From the NCBI RefSeq assembly GCF_030811455.1, contig NZ_JAUSQU010000001.1, positions 8,990,001-9,054,000 of the forward strand: DNA of 64,000 nucleotides, in the 5' to 3' direction. The translations under genes and the position numbers were made by a program. Position 1 is the first letter of the stretch. Each line of letters opens with the position of its first letter. Below, one piece after another: positions 56,943 through 64,000 of this stretch. The notes beneath the pieces were generated by a model. The model was not told the DNA's origin. It did not search any database and worked only from the letters and a program-made list of their open reading frames with translations. The DNA is from Streptosporangium lutulentum. GTDB taxonomy: Bacteria > Actinomycetota > Actinomycetes > Streptosporangiales > Streptosporangiaceae.

Positions 56943-58124
56943 GTGTCGTTGCCACCGCTGGTAGAGCCGGCAGCCGAGTTGACCGTCGAAGAGGTGCGTC
57001 GCTATTCGCGCCATCTGATCATCCCCGACGTGGGCATGGCCGGCCAGAAGCGTCTCAAGAATGCGAAGGTGCTCTGTGTGGGCGCCGGTGGGCTGGGATC
57101 CCCCGCACTGCTGTATCTCGCGGCCGCGGGTGTGGGCACGCTCGGCGTCATCGACTTCGATGTCGTGGACGAGTCCAACCTCCAGCGCCAGATCATCCAC
57201 GGCCAGTCCGACGTCGGCCGGCCCAAGGCCGAGAGCGCCGCCGACAGCGTCAAGGAGATCAACCCGCTGGTCGAGGTGATCATCCACAACACGGCGCTCA
57301 CCACCGACAACGTCATGGAGATCTTCTCCGGCTACGACCTGATCGTGGACGGCACCGACAACTTCGCCACCCGCTACATGGTGAACGACGCGGCCGTCCT
57401 CCTCGGCAAGCCGTACGTCTGGGGTTCGATCTACCGGTTCGACGGTCAGGCCAGCGTGTTCTGGGCCGAGCACGGTCCTTGCTACCGCTGCCTCTACCCC
57501 GAGCCCCCGCCCCCCGGCATGGTTCCCTCGTGCGCCGAGGGCGGCGTGCTCGGCGTGCTGTGCGCGTCCATCGGTTCGATCCAGGTCAACGAGGCCATCA
57601 AGCTCCTGGCCGGCATCGGGGAGCCGCTGGTCGGCCGTCTGATGATCTACGACGCCCTGGAGATGAACTACCGCTCGGTCAAGGTCCGCAAGGACCCCGA
57701 GTGCGTGCTCTGCGGCAAGAACCCGACGGTCACCCAGCTCCTGGACGACTACGAGGCGTTCTGCGGTGCGGTCTCGGAGGAAGCCCAGGAGGCCGCCTCG
57801 GGCTCCACCATCACCGCGAGGGACCTCAAGTCCCTGCAGGACGCCGGCGAGAACATCTACCTGATCGACGTCCGCGAGCCGAACGAGTACGAGATCGTCT
57901 CCATCCCGGGCGCCGTGCTCATCCCCAAGGGCGAGTTCCTCAACGGCTCCGCGCTGGAGAAGCTCCCGCAGGACAAGCGCATCATCCTGCACTGCAAGTC
58001 AGGTGCCCGATCCGCCGAGGTCCTGGCGATCGTCAAGAACGCCGGCTTCTCCGACGCGGTCCACGTGGGCGGCGGCGTGCTGAGCTGGATCAAGACGGTC
58101 GACCCGAGTCTGCCGGCCTACTGA
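56943..58124 (+). CDS. moeZ: Adenylyltransferase/sulfurtransferase MoeZ
   Basis: 393 residues. An E1-like domain (VLCVGAGGLGSPALLYLAAA nucleotide loop; DFDVVDESNLQRQ; zinc cysteines in CYRCLYP and CVLCGK) is fused to a C-terminal rhodanese domain (YLIDVREPNEYEI; persulfide cysteine in LHCKSGARS). It adenylates and sulfurates ThiS/MoaD-type carrier proteins for molybdopterin, thiamine or cysteine (CysO) synthesis. GTG 56943 has GGGAG seven bases upstream. It corresponds to Rv3206c. A hairpin terminator follows. Confidence 0.95.
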   Translation: MSLPPLVEPAAELTVEEVRRYSRHLIIPDVGMAGQKRLKNAKVLCVGAGGLGSPALLYLAAAGVGTLGVIDFDVVDESNLQRQIIHGQSDVGRPKAESAADSVKEINPLVEVIIHNTALTTDNVMEIFSGYDLIVDGTDNFATRYMVNDAAVLLGKPYVWGSIYRFDGQASVFWAEHGPCYRCLYPEPPPPGMVPSCAEGGVLGVLCASIGSIQVNEAIKLLAGIGEPLVGRLMIYDALEMNYRSVKVRKDPECVLCGKNPTVTQLLDDYEAFCGAVSEEAQEAASGSTITARDLKSLQDAGENIYLIDVREPNEYEIVSIPGAVLIPKGEFLNGSALEKLPQDKRIILHCKSGARSAEVLAIVKNAGFSDAVHVGGGVLSWIKTVDPSLPAY

Positions 58125-58136
58125 CCCCTGCCACCG

Positions 58137-58167
58137 ACGCCCCGCGGAGCCCGGCTCCGCGGGGCGT
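58137..58167 (+). terminator. Hairpin terminator after moeZ
   Basis: Perfect 14-bp stem (58137-58150 with 58154-58167), 3-nt loop, 12 bp after the stop. Confidence 0.8.
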
Positions 58168-58259
58168 TCGTCGTTTCGGAGCGGTGACGCCGCCCGCGTA
58201 ACCCCTGTGGATCTCGGCGTATCCGTCCGGAATGGCGGATGGCACCCTCCTTACCGCAT

Positions 58260-58265
58260 TAGGGT
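58260..58265 (+). promoter_or_regulatory. Leaderless -10 box of mycosin companion 1
   Basis: TAGGGT, 7 bases before GTG 58273; identical hexamer and spacing to dapE. Confidence 0.55.
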
Positions 58266-58272
58266 CGATGAC

Positions 58273-59007
58273 GTGAATGAAGCCCCAGGCCGGCGGCGAC
58301 GTGCGTGGCCGGCGCTGGTCATGGTGTCGGCGCTGACGTTGGGCTGCGCCGTCGTCGCCGGGGTGGCCTCCAGTGCCGCCGGTGCCGAGTTCACCCGAGG
58401 CCCGAGCCCGGCGGAGCTGGACAGGGCCGCCGTCAGCGAGGTGGCCCTGCGCTGGCAGGTGTGGCCCGCCGGGCGGATCTTCCCCGCGACCGTCGGGTAC
58501 GCCGCCGAGCAGGGCGGTGAGGAGAAGGCCCGGCGCGTGGGCATCTCGCCGGAGACCGGCTGCGACGCGGCCGTGGACGCCAAGCTGAGAAAGGCACTGC
58601 GGCAGGCGGGCTGCCGGGGCATCCTGCGTGCCACCTATCTCGACGCGCTCCAGGGGGTCGTCCTCACCGTCGGCGTCGCGGCCTTCGCGGACGAGGTGGG
58701 CGCGGCGCGGGCCAAGTCGTCGCTGCCCCGGGCGGGTCGTCCCTCCCCGGGCCTGCGGACGCTGGCCTTCCCCGGTACGGTCACCGACCGGTTCACCTCG
58801 GCGGGGCGGCAGACCAGCCTGGTACGGCAGGCCGGGCCGTACGTGGTGATGGCCACGGTCGGTCAGGTCGACGGCCGCCCCGCCAAGGCGGTCGGGGAGC
58901 AGCGGCCGACCATGTTCGCCTTCACCGGTGACATCGCCGATCGGATCCTCGCGAACATCTCCACGCCCGTGCGCCCCGACTGCGACTCCGCGGAGTGGCG
59001 ATGCTGA
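58273..59007 (+). CDS. Membrane-anchored companion of mycosin 1
   Basis: 244 residues: basic N-terminus, one transmembrane helix (ALVMVSALTLGCAVVAGVAS), then an outer domain shared with the protein at 60371: WxVWPAGRIFPATVGY, a cysteine in ETGCDAAVDA, a second in AGCRGILRATYLDALQG, TVGVAAFADE, FPGTVTDRF and GPYVVMATVGQVDGR. The two conserved cysteines likely form a disulfide. No family recognised. Its stop overlaps the start of the subtilase gene, so the pair are co-made. It could be an inhibitor, chaperone or membrane tether of the protease (inference). Confidence 0.75.
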   Translation: MNEAPGRRRRAWPALVMVSALTLGCAVVAGVASSAAGAEFTRGPSPAELDRAAVSEVALRWQVWPAGRIFPATVGYAAEQGGEEKARRVGISPETGCDAAVDAKLRKALRQAGCRGILRATYLDALQGVVLTVGVAAFADEVGAARAKSSLPRAGRPSPGLRTLAFPGTVTDRFTSAGRQTSLVRQAGPYVVMATVGQVDGRPAKAVGEQRPTMFAFTGDIADRILANISTPVRPDCDSAEWRC

Positions 59008-60257
59008 GGCGGGTGGGCGTCGCGGGGCGGGTGGGCGTCGCGGGGCTGCTGGCCGTGATCGCGCTGGGGCTCGCCCCGGTGACGGCGCGAGCCGACGACG
59101 TCCGGGACAGCCAGGGGCAGGTGATACGGACCCTGGACCTGCCCGGCGCCTGGAAGGTCTCCGAGGGGCAGGGCGTGACGGTGGCCGTGCTGGACTCGGG
59201 GGTCGATTCGGGCCACCGTGACCTGGTGGGCTCGGTGACCGTGGGCAAGGACTTCACCGCGGGATCCAACCCGCCGGGTGTGGAGCCCCTGCGGTTGCAC
59301 GGCACCTACATGGCGTCGCTCATCGCCGGGCACGGCCACGGCCCGGGCGGCGGCGACGGGGTGATCGGCGTCGCGCCCAAGGCGAAGGTGCTGTCGGTGC
59401 GGGTGATCCTGGAGGACGAGGAGCCCGGTTTCCGGAGGTTCAACACCGCGGCACGTTACGAGAACGTGGTGGCGAAGGGGATCAGATACGCGGTGGACCG
59501 CGGCGCCGACGTGATCAACATGTCGATCTCCAAGGAACTCGCGACCAAGGAGGAGCGGGCGGCGATCCGCTACGCGATCTCCAAGGGAGTCGTGCTCGTC
59601 GCGGCGGCGGGCAACGAGGGCACGAAGAAATCCGGCTCCACCGGCTTCGCTCCCTACTCCTATCCCGCGGCCTTCCCCGGGGTGGTCTCGGTCGCCGCGG
59701 CGGACGAGGGGCTGCGCCGGGCCTCCTTCTCCAACCGGAACCCCTCGGTCCTGGTGGCCGCGCCGGGGGTGGACATCCTCGGCGCGGGCCCCGGTGACGA
59801 GTACTGGGTCGGTCGCGGCACCTCGCAGGCGACCGCGCTGGTGTCGGGGGTCGCCGCCCTCATTAAGGCGAAATATCCGAAAATGTCACCAGCGTTGGTC
59901 GCGCAGGCGCTCGCGGCGGGGGCGACCCGGCGGCCCAGCGGCGGCTACGACACCGGCACGGGCTTCGGCATCGTCAACGCCCCCAGGGCGCTCGCCGCGG
60001 CGACGAAGATCTTCCGGCACACCCTCACGGCCAAGGGGCGGAGCAGTCAGGACCCCGCCCGCCCGATGGGCAGGGCGGCACAGCCGGTGCAGGTGATCCA
60101 CCGGGACCACGACAAGATCACCCTGTACGGGGGAGTCGCCGTGGCCGCCGGGCTCGGCGCCGTCGCGTCCCTCGTGGCGATGGCCGTGTTCGTCGGCCGG
60201 ACGCGGTCGGCGAAGGGATTCGCGGAGCCCGCACGTGCTCCGGTGTCCACCCACTGA
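59001..60257 (+). CDS. Mycosin-like S8 serine protease 1
   Basis: 418 residues: signal peptide (to about ARA, residue 31), subtilisin domain with triad D65 (VAVLDSGVD), H100 (LHGTYMAS) and S275 (GRGTSQATA), a linker and a C-terminal transmembrane helix (LYGGVAVAAGLGAVASLVAM) with short basic cytoplasmic tail, the mycosin layout. Mycosins belong to type VII secretion systems, but no ESX gene is near. ATG 59001 has GGAG five bases upstream and overlaps the companion's stop. Codons just after the catalytic serine (59861-59892) are unusually AT-rich. Confidence 0.88.
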   Translation: MLRRVGVAGRVGVAGLLAVIALGLAPVTARADDVRDSQGQVIRTLDLPGAWKVSEGQGVTVAVLDSGVDSGHRDLVGSVTVGKDFTAGSNPPGVEPLRLHGTYMASLIAGHGHGPGGGDGVIGVAPKAKVLSVRVILEDEEPGFRRFNTAARYENVVAKGIRYAVDRGADVINMSISKELATKEERAAIRYAISKGVVLVAAAGNEGTKKSGSTGFAPYSYPAAFPGVVSVAAADEGLRRASFSNRNPSVLVAAPGVDILGAGPGDEYWVGRGTSQATALVSGVAALIKAKYPKMSPALVAQALAAGATRRPSGGYDTGTGFGIVNAPRALAAATKIFRHTLTAKGRSSQDPARPMGRAAQPVQVIHRDHDKITLYGGVAVAAGLGAVASLVAMAVFVGRTRSAKGFAEPARAPVSTH

Positions 60258-60358
60258 CCGCCGGGCCGGGCGGGCGAAAGCCCGAAACGGGATATGCCAC
60301 GCGTGGCGAGTGATCAGGTAAACACACTCCGAAGATAGGGCGGCGGAGCTTGGCAACG

Positions 60359-60364
60359 TAGCAT
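60359..60364 (+). promoter_or_regulatory. Leaderless -10 box of mycosin companion 2
   Basis: TAGCAT, 6 bases before ATG 60371. Confidence 0.5.
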
Positions 60365-60370
60365 CGAAGT

Positions 60371-61330
60371 ATGTCGCAGCCAGGGAGGTCGCAGGAGCCG
60401 GATCGGCCCCTGGAAGCCTCGGTCTCCCGTGCCCGCGGAGGCTGGCCGCCGTCCGGTTCCCGGACGTCTGGCGCGAGGAGCAGCCGGGTGCGGGGGGTGC
60501 GGGCGCCGGACGCCGGAGGCAGACGCGTCCGGGTGCGCTCCTGGCCGGGCGCGAGCCGTGACCGCGCGGCGATCGAACGCGCCGAGCTGGCGACGCTGGA
60601 GCAGGGGATCCGCTTTCGAACGATCTTCCTGATCCTGATGGGCACGATCCTGGCGATCGCCGCCATCAACGTGCTGACCGGCACGGTCGGGCTGGTGCGC
60701 GAGACCAGGTCCCGTCCGATGACCGCCGCCGAGCAGGCCCGCTACGTCCAGGAGGACATCGCGCGCCGCTGGCACACCTGGCCCGCGGACCTGGTCTTCC
60801 CCGTGGAATTGCAGTACATCGGCCTCGGCAGGGTGCAACAGTACGCCCGGCGGGTCGGACTCGCCCCCGAGGTCGCCTGCGCGGCCGGCGTGGACGCCCC
60901 GGTGGGATCGGTGCTCACCGAGTACGGCTGCCGCACGCTGCTGCGGGCCACCTACGTCGACCAGACCTCCACCTTCGCCTTCACGGTGGGCATCGCGGTG
61001 CTCGCCGACGAGGAGAAACGGATCGCCGCGTCAGGTCAGCTGGCGGTCGACGACCGGGTGGGGGTGCGGCCGGTGGCGTTCCCCGGCACGGCGACCGAGC
61101 TGTTCGGCGCCGCCCAGCGGCAGCGCAACTCCTGGATCGGGGTCGGCCCCTACATCATCTTCGCCACCGGCGGATACACCGACGGCCGTACCCGCGAGTC
61201 GATCCCTCCGGAGGAGATCCTGCACAGCGAGCTCTGGCCGACGGCCCAGGCGGTCGCCGGTCGCATCGCCCACGCCCTCGGAGACGAGCCCAGCGCGGTC
61301 CCCCAGTGCACGCAGGGGAACGTGTGCTGA
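60371..61330 (+). CDS. Membrane-anchored companion of mycosin 2
   Basis: 319 residues, paralogue of the protein at 58273 with a longer Arg/Ser-rich cytoplasmic tail (1-75). Transmembrane helix FRTIFLILMGTILAIAAINV. The outer domain repeats the shared features: RRWHTWPADLVFPVELQY, a cysteine in VACAAGVDA, a second in EYGCRTLLRATYVDQT, TVGIAVLADE, FPGTATELF and GPYIIFATGGYTDGR. The end, CTQGNVC, adds two cysteines. It overlaps the following protease gene. Function unknown; cofunction with the adjacent mycosin is inferred from the twice-repeated pairing. Confidence 0.75.
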   Translation: MSQPGRSQEPDRPLEASVSRARGGWPPSGSRTSGARSSRVRGVRAPDAGGRRVRVRSWPGASRDRAAIERAELATLEQGIRFRTIFLILMGTILAIAAINVLTGTVGLVRETRSRPMTAAEQARYVQEDIARRWHTWPADLVFPVELQYIGLGRVQQYARRVGLAPEVACAAGVDAPVGSVLTEYGCRTLLRATYVDQTSTFAFTVGIAVLADEEKRIAASGQLAVDDRVGVRPVAFPGTATELFGAAQRQRNSWIGVGPYIIFATGGYTDGRTRESIPPEEILHSELWPTAQAVAGRIAHALGDEPSAVPQCTQGNVC

Positions 61331-62583
61331 GGCGGAGGCGGCGGCTCTGGGCCGCGGGAGCGCTGGTCGCGGTCTCCCTGACGGTTCCGGCGACGGTCGC
61401 CGCGCCGGTGGCCGCCGCGGACGTGCGTGACGACCAGCGCTGGGTGCTGGAGAAGATGAACGTCGAGGAGGCCTGGAAGGTCACGAGGGGCGCGGGGGTC
61501 ACCGTGGCCCTCGTGGACAGCGGGGTGGACGGCGACGTCGCCGAACTGCGCGGCCGGGTGATCTCCGGGCCCAACATGGGGTCGGTGGAGTTCGACAGGA
61601 CGGATCCGGGTGCGGGTCTGCACGGCACCGCGATGGCCTCGCTCATCGCGGGGGCGGGCAACGGCGAGGGCGGACTTCTCGGGATGGCGCCCGAGGCCCG
61701 GATCCTCTCGCTGCCGATGATCATCGAACAGGACGCGGGGGAGGGGTCGTACCTGCCCGAGGAGAACCTGCGCTCGCAGAGGGACAGCCCCCTGGCCCGC
61801 GCGATCCGCTACGCGGCCAACAACGGGGCCGAGGTCGTCAGCATGTCGCTGGGAGCCTACGGGGCGCAGAAGAGCGAGCGGGAGGCGGTCTCCTACGCGC
61901 TGTCCAGGGGAGTGGTGCTGATCGCGGCCGTGGGCAACGAGGGCGACTCCGAACACTCGATGCAGAACGGCACCTCCTTCTGGAACTTCCCGGCCGGATA
62001 CTCCGGGGTCATCGGGGTCGGCGCGGTGGACGCGCAGAGCAAGCCGGCGCTGTTCAGCAGTGACAACCTGTCGGTTCTGGTCTCCGCGCCGGGCGTGGAG
62101 GTGCCCGTGGTGATGCCGGGCGGCGACTACGGGGTGTCGGAGGGGACCAGTTCGGCGACCGCGCTGGTGTCGGGGGTCGCCGCCCTCATAAAAGCTAAAT
62201 ATCCAGATATTTCGCCGCAGATGGTTTCGCAGGCCCTGACCTCCACGGCCACGTCCACCCCCACCGTCGGATATGACGACCACGTCGGGTTCGGCGTCGT
62301 CAACGCGAGCGCGGCGCTCACCAAGGCGGGAGAGCTGATGGCCGGCGCGGCGGAGGTCCCCGTGGCCGACGACCAGCACTTCGGCAAGGGCCCCCTGCCG
62401 CAGGAACCGCCCAGACCAGGTCCCTTGCCCATCCGGCTCTGGCTGTACGGCGGGGGCCTCCTCGGAGGGCTGCTGGCGTTCGCGGGGGCGGTGGTCATGC
62501 TCACCCGCCGCCCGGAGCCGGTCGATCCGGCGAGGGAGGCGCCGCCGGCGAACCGGCGGGGGAGCGGGCGGGCGTGGCCATAG
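61324..62583 (+). CDS. Mycosin-like S8 serine protease 2
   Basis: 419 residues, with signal peptide (about 1-32), subtilisin triad D65 (VALVDSGVD), H100 (GLHGTAMAS) and S276 (GTSSATAL), and a C-terminal transmembrane helix (LYGGGLLGGLLAFAGAVVM). The overall layout and residue spacing mirror protease 1, so the two gene pairs arose by duplication. GTG 61324 has AGGGGA four bases upstream and overlaps the companion's stop. Eight consecutive codons at 62188-62211 (IKAKYPDI) end in A or T, the same protein position as in protease 1. Confidence 0.88.
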   Translation: MLRRRRRLWAAGALVAVSLTVPATVAAPVAAADVRDDQRWVLEKMNVEEAWKVTRGAGVTVALVDSGVDGDVAELRGRVISGPNMGSVEFDRTDPGAGLHGTAMASLIAGAGNGEGGLLGMAPEARILSLPMIIEQDAGEGSYLPEENLRSQRDSPLARAIRYAANNGAEVVSMSLGAYGAQKSEREAVSYALSRGVVLIAAVGNEGDSEHSMQNGTSFWNFPAGYSGVIGVGAVDAQSKPALFSSDNLSVLVSAPGVEVPVVMPGGDYGVSEGTSSATALVSGVAALIKAKYPDISPQMVSQALTSTATSTPTVGYDDHVGFGVVNASAALTKAGELMAGAAEVPVADDQHFGKGPLPQEPPRPGPLPIRLWLYGGGLLGGLLAFAGAVVMLTRRPEPVDPAREAPPANRRGSGRAWP

Positions 62584-63098
62584 TCGCGACGGCGGGGAAG
62601 CGTGGCCGAGATACCCGCCGGCAATCCGGGAGAGCGAGAGGGTTATGAATTGCTTGTCATGCGATTAACCTTCCTCGTGTCTTCCGTGTGTTTCTCTGTG
62701 GTATCCGTGAACCGCCATTTCCTTTTACGGTGCGTAGCGATGCGATTACCACAGGCTCGCGGGTGTGAGGGTGAAGACGAAGAGGGGGAGGTCAGGCCCC
62801 GGCCCGGTCGCCCTCGCGTGCGTGTCACCCCGGAGCCTCCTCCGGGAAGGCGTGAGACGCTCGCGGAGACCGGATGGGTCGGTTGGCCGATCACCGGCGC
62901 CGGTCGGCGCGGCGGAGCGAAAAAGGAAATCGCCGGGATTCTCCGGACTGATGAACGTCGCACCCCCGGGATGAAGCGATACGAATAAGCGGTTTTGAAT
63001 TCGATTGGAATGCGTTTTGGACACTGTTCGGACGCAGTCTGACGGATGTCGGCCTTCCCGCTCGGGAAACCATCGAAGGTTCGCTAAGGTCGCGGATC
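62584..63098. other. Intergenic region, 515 bp
   Basis: Between mycosin 2 and the 122-residue gene. AT-rich patches (62640-62755 and 62985-63030) flank a GC-rich centre. No supported gene, tRNA or long repeat; a short palindrome at 62900-62911 (ACCGGCGCCGGT) was the only dyad noticed. Confidence 0.55.
63085..63090 (+). promoter_or_regulatory. Leaderless -10 box of the 122-residue gene
   Basis: TAAGGT, 8 bases before ATG 63099. Confidence 0.45.
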
Positions 63099-63467
63099 AT
63101 GGGGTACGAGTTGCGCGTGGAGCGCCCTGCGCCTCTCGCCTTCGCGGAACTCGCGACTGTGCTGGGGCAGGCGGGGTTCGAGTTCCGAGGTTCGCAGGAA
63201 GTGGGCGAGGTCCTGGCCCGGCACGGCGACGAGGTTCACGCCGTCGCCGACTGGAACGGCCGTCTGTCGGGCACGCCCGGATCAGACTGGCAGGTGGCCC
63301 AGATGGCGCGGGTGTCCGCCCTGCTGGGCGCACGCCTGGTCGGTGAGGACGGCGAGTCCTACGCGATCCGCGACGGCCTCGTCGAGCAGTTGAACGGCTC
63401 CGCGGCATACGAATTCGGCAAACTCGGCGAGATTCTCTCCGCCGGTCCGGCTCTGTGGAGTCGGTAG
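63099..63467 (+). CDS. Conserved hypothetical protein, 122 residues
   Basis: No family recognised. Predicted alpha/beta: YELRVERPAPLAFAELATVL, LARHGDEVHAVADWNG, SALLGARLVGEDGESYAIRDG. The last 13 bases overlap the start of the ATL gene, indicating coupled expression and perhaps a shared role in DNA damage handling. ATG 63099 has a TAAGGT box eight bases upstream. Confidence 0.7.
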   Translation: MGYELRVERPAPLAFAELATVLGQAGFEFRGSQEVGEVLARHGDEVHAVADWNGRLSGTPGSDWQVAQMARVSALLGARLVGEDGESYAIRDGLVEQLNGSAAYEFGKLGEILSAGPALWSR

Positions 63468-63775
63468 GCCACCCCACCCCGTACGCGGAGCGTGTGCTCG
63501 ACCTGGTCGAACGCATTCCGCCGGGCATGGTCATGTCCTACGGCGACATCGCCGAATATCTCGGCGAGGGAGGTCCTCGTCAGGTCGGCCGTGTCATGTC
63601 CGTCTGGGGTGGAGGCGTGCCCTGGTGGCGTGTCGTACACGCCGACGGCAGCCCCCCACCCGGCCATGAGCAGCGATGTCTCGCCGGATGGCGTCAGGAG
63701 GGGACTCCGTTGAGGGGAACCCGGGTGGACATGCGCGCGGCGAGGTGGGACGGACAGCCGGAAAGCACGGCGTAA
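63455..63775 (+). CDS. Alkyltransferase-like protein (ATL, MGMT family)
   Basis: 106 residues. It has the DNA-binding fold of O6-alkylguanine alkyltransferase: YAERVLDLVERIPPGMVMSYGDIAEYLG and RQVGRVMSVWGGGVPWWRVVHADG. The acceptor cysteine motif PCHRV reads PWWRV here, as in ATL proteins, which bind alkylated guanine, flip it out and pass the lesion to nucleotide-excision repair rather than repairing it. It matches Rv3204 in position near moeZ. Start GTG 63455 overlaps the previous gene. Confidence 0.9.
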   Translation: MESVGHPTPYAERVLDLVERIPPGMVMSYGDIAEYLGEGGPRQVGRVMSVWGGGVPWWRVVHADGSPPPGHEQRCLAGWRQEGTPLRGTRVDMRAARWDGQPESTA

Positions 63776-63799
63776 CCGGGCCTGTCGTAGCCCACTACC

Positions 63800-64000
63800 A
63801 TGGCCATGGACAGCGCTCTGTCGAAAGGCGGTGCTTTCTCCATGGCCACCGGCGCCACACCTGCACGAGCCAGCGGCGACCCCGTCGTTGACCGTCTGCG
63901 GGCTGTCCAAGACCTCTGCGACCGGGGAGAACCACTTGAGTTGATCATGGCGGCGGTGCTGGCCGAGGGGCTGGACCCGGGACAGCGTCGGAGGTTCGAC
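63800..64000 (+). CDS. Partial gene running off the right edge
   Basis: An open frame of 67 codons from ATG 63800 (alternatives 63806 and 63842). The visible part, VDRLRAVQDLCDRGEPLELIM and then AAVLAEGLDPGQRRRFD, is helical and not recognised. The stretch has normal high-GC codon use. No ribosome site is clear, so the start is uncertain. Confidence 0.55.
   Translation, partial: MAMDSALSKGGAFSMATGATPARASGDPVVDRLRAVQDLCDRGEPLELIMAAVLAEGLDPGQRRRFD

Noticed and set aside
58273..62583. Type VII (ESX) secretion locus
   Set aside because: Mycosin-like proteases are present, but no WXG100, EccB, EccC, EccD or EccE gene was recognised around them.

Overview
The window is a high-GC actinomycete chromosome segment. 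Many genes start with GTG or TTG, and many lack a Shine-Dalgarno site but carry a TANNNT box 6-8 nt upstream of the start, as leaderless actinobacterial transcripts do. From memory of the M. tuberculosis gene order, 12.6-33.4 kb resembles the Rv1177-Rv1234 region (fdxA, dapC, dapE, LOG proteins, tag, DUF3117, sigE-rseA-htrA-tatB, mrp, MgtE-like, DUF1003), and 46-64 kb resembles the Rv3204-Rv3211 region (ATL protein, moeZ, TetR, DUF3107, ferritin-like protein, RhlE helicase). A member of the Streptosporangiales is my best guess. No rRNA, tRNA, CRISPR array, insertion sequence or prophage was seen.

Layout. 0-2.3 kb: a truncated penicillin-acylase gene, a peroxiredoxin and a GNAT acetyltransferase. 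2.3-10.1 kb: a leftward cluster with a UvrD-type helicase (RelE/ParE-like N-terminus) between two paralogous DNA-binding-type proteins, followed by a cysteinyl-tRNA synthetase homologue. 10.2-12.4 kb: a methyltransferase, an orphan solute-binding lipoprotein and a 61-residue SH3-like protein. 12.6-24.9 kb: ferredoxin, two lysine/DAP enzymes (DapC, DapE), two LOG-family proteins (one with an apparent frameshift), a DivIVA-like protein with DNA-3-methyladenine glycosylase, a PaaX/enoyl-CoA hydratase pair and leucyl aminopeptidase. 25-31 kb: the envelope-stress cluster (SigE, zinc anti-sigma factor, RseB-like protein, HtrA, TatB) converging on mrp. 31-46 kb: MarR, DUF1003/MgtE-like pair, EamA exporter, CitE-like lyase, a b561-like membrane protein, a large membrane-anchored Asp-box protein, NUDIX, a degenerate metallo-beta-lactamase-fold protein, a RecB-type nuclease, DUF2236 and an alpha/beta hydrolase. 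46-51.6 kb: DEAD-box helicase with a probable CTG start, ferritin-like protein, DUF3107, TetR, a small acidic protein and Ku. 51.6-55.9 kb: an unusual gene-poor stretch with three tandem modules, each encoding a small secreted Cys/His/Gly-rich protein with an Asn-rich tail, flanked by conserved covarying hairpins. 56-64 kb: alpha/beta hydrolase, MoeZ, two tandem pairs of membrane companion plus mycosin-like subtilase, and an alkyltransferase-like protein.

Best candidates for undescribed biology: (1) the helicase and flanking paralogues at 3.8-10.1 kb, whose sigma-4-like and HARE-type winged-helix modules suggest a role at RNA polymerase or damaged/foreign DNA; (2) the triplicated secreted peptide modules at 51.8-55.3 kb; (3) the two companion-mycosin pairs at 58.3-62.6 kb, which have no ESX secretion genes beside them. 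Homology statements come from motif recognition and memory, not from database searches.
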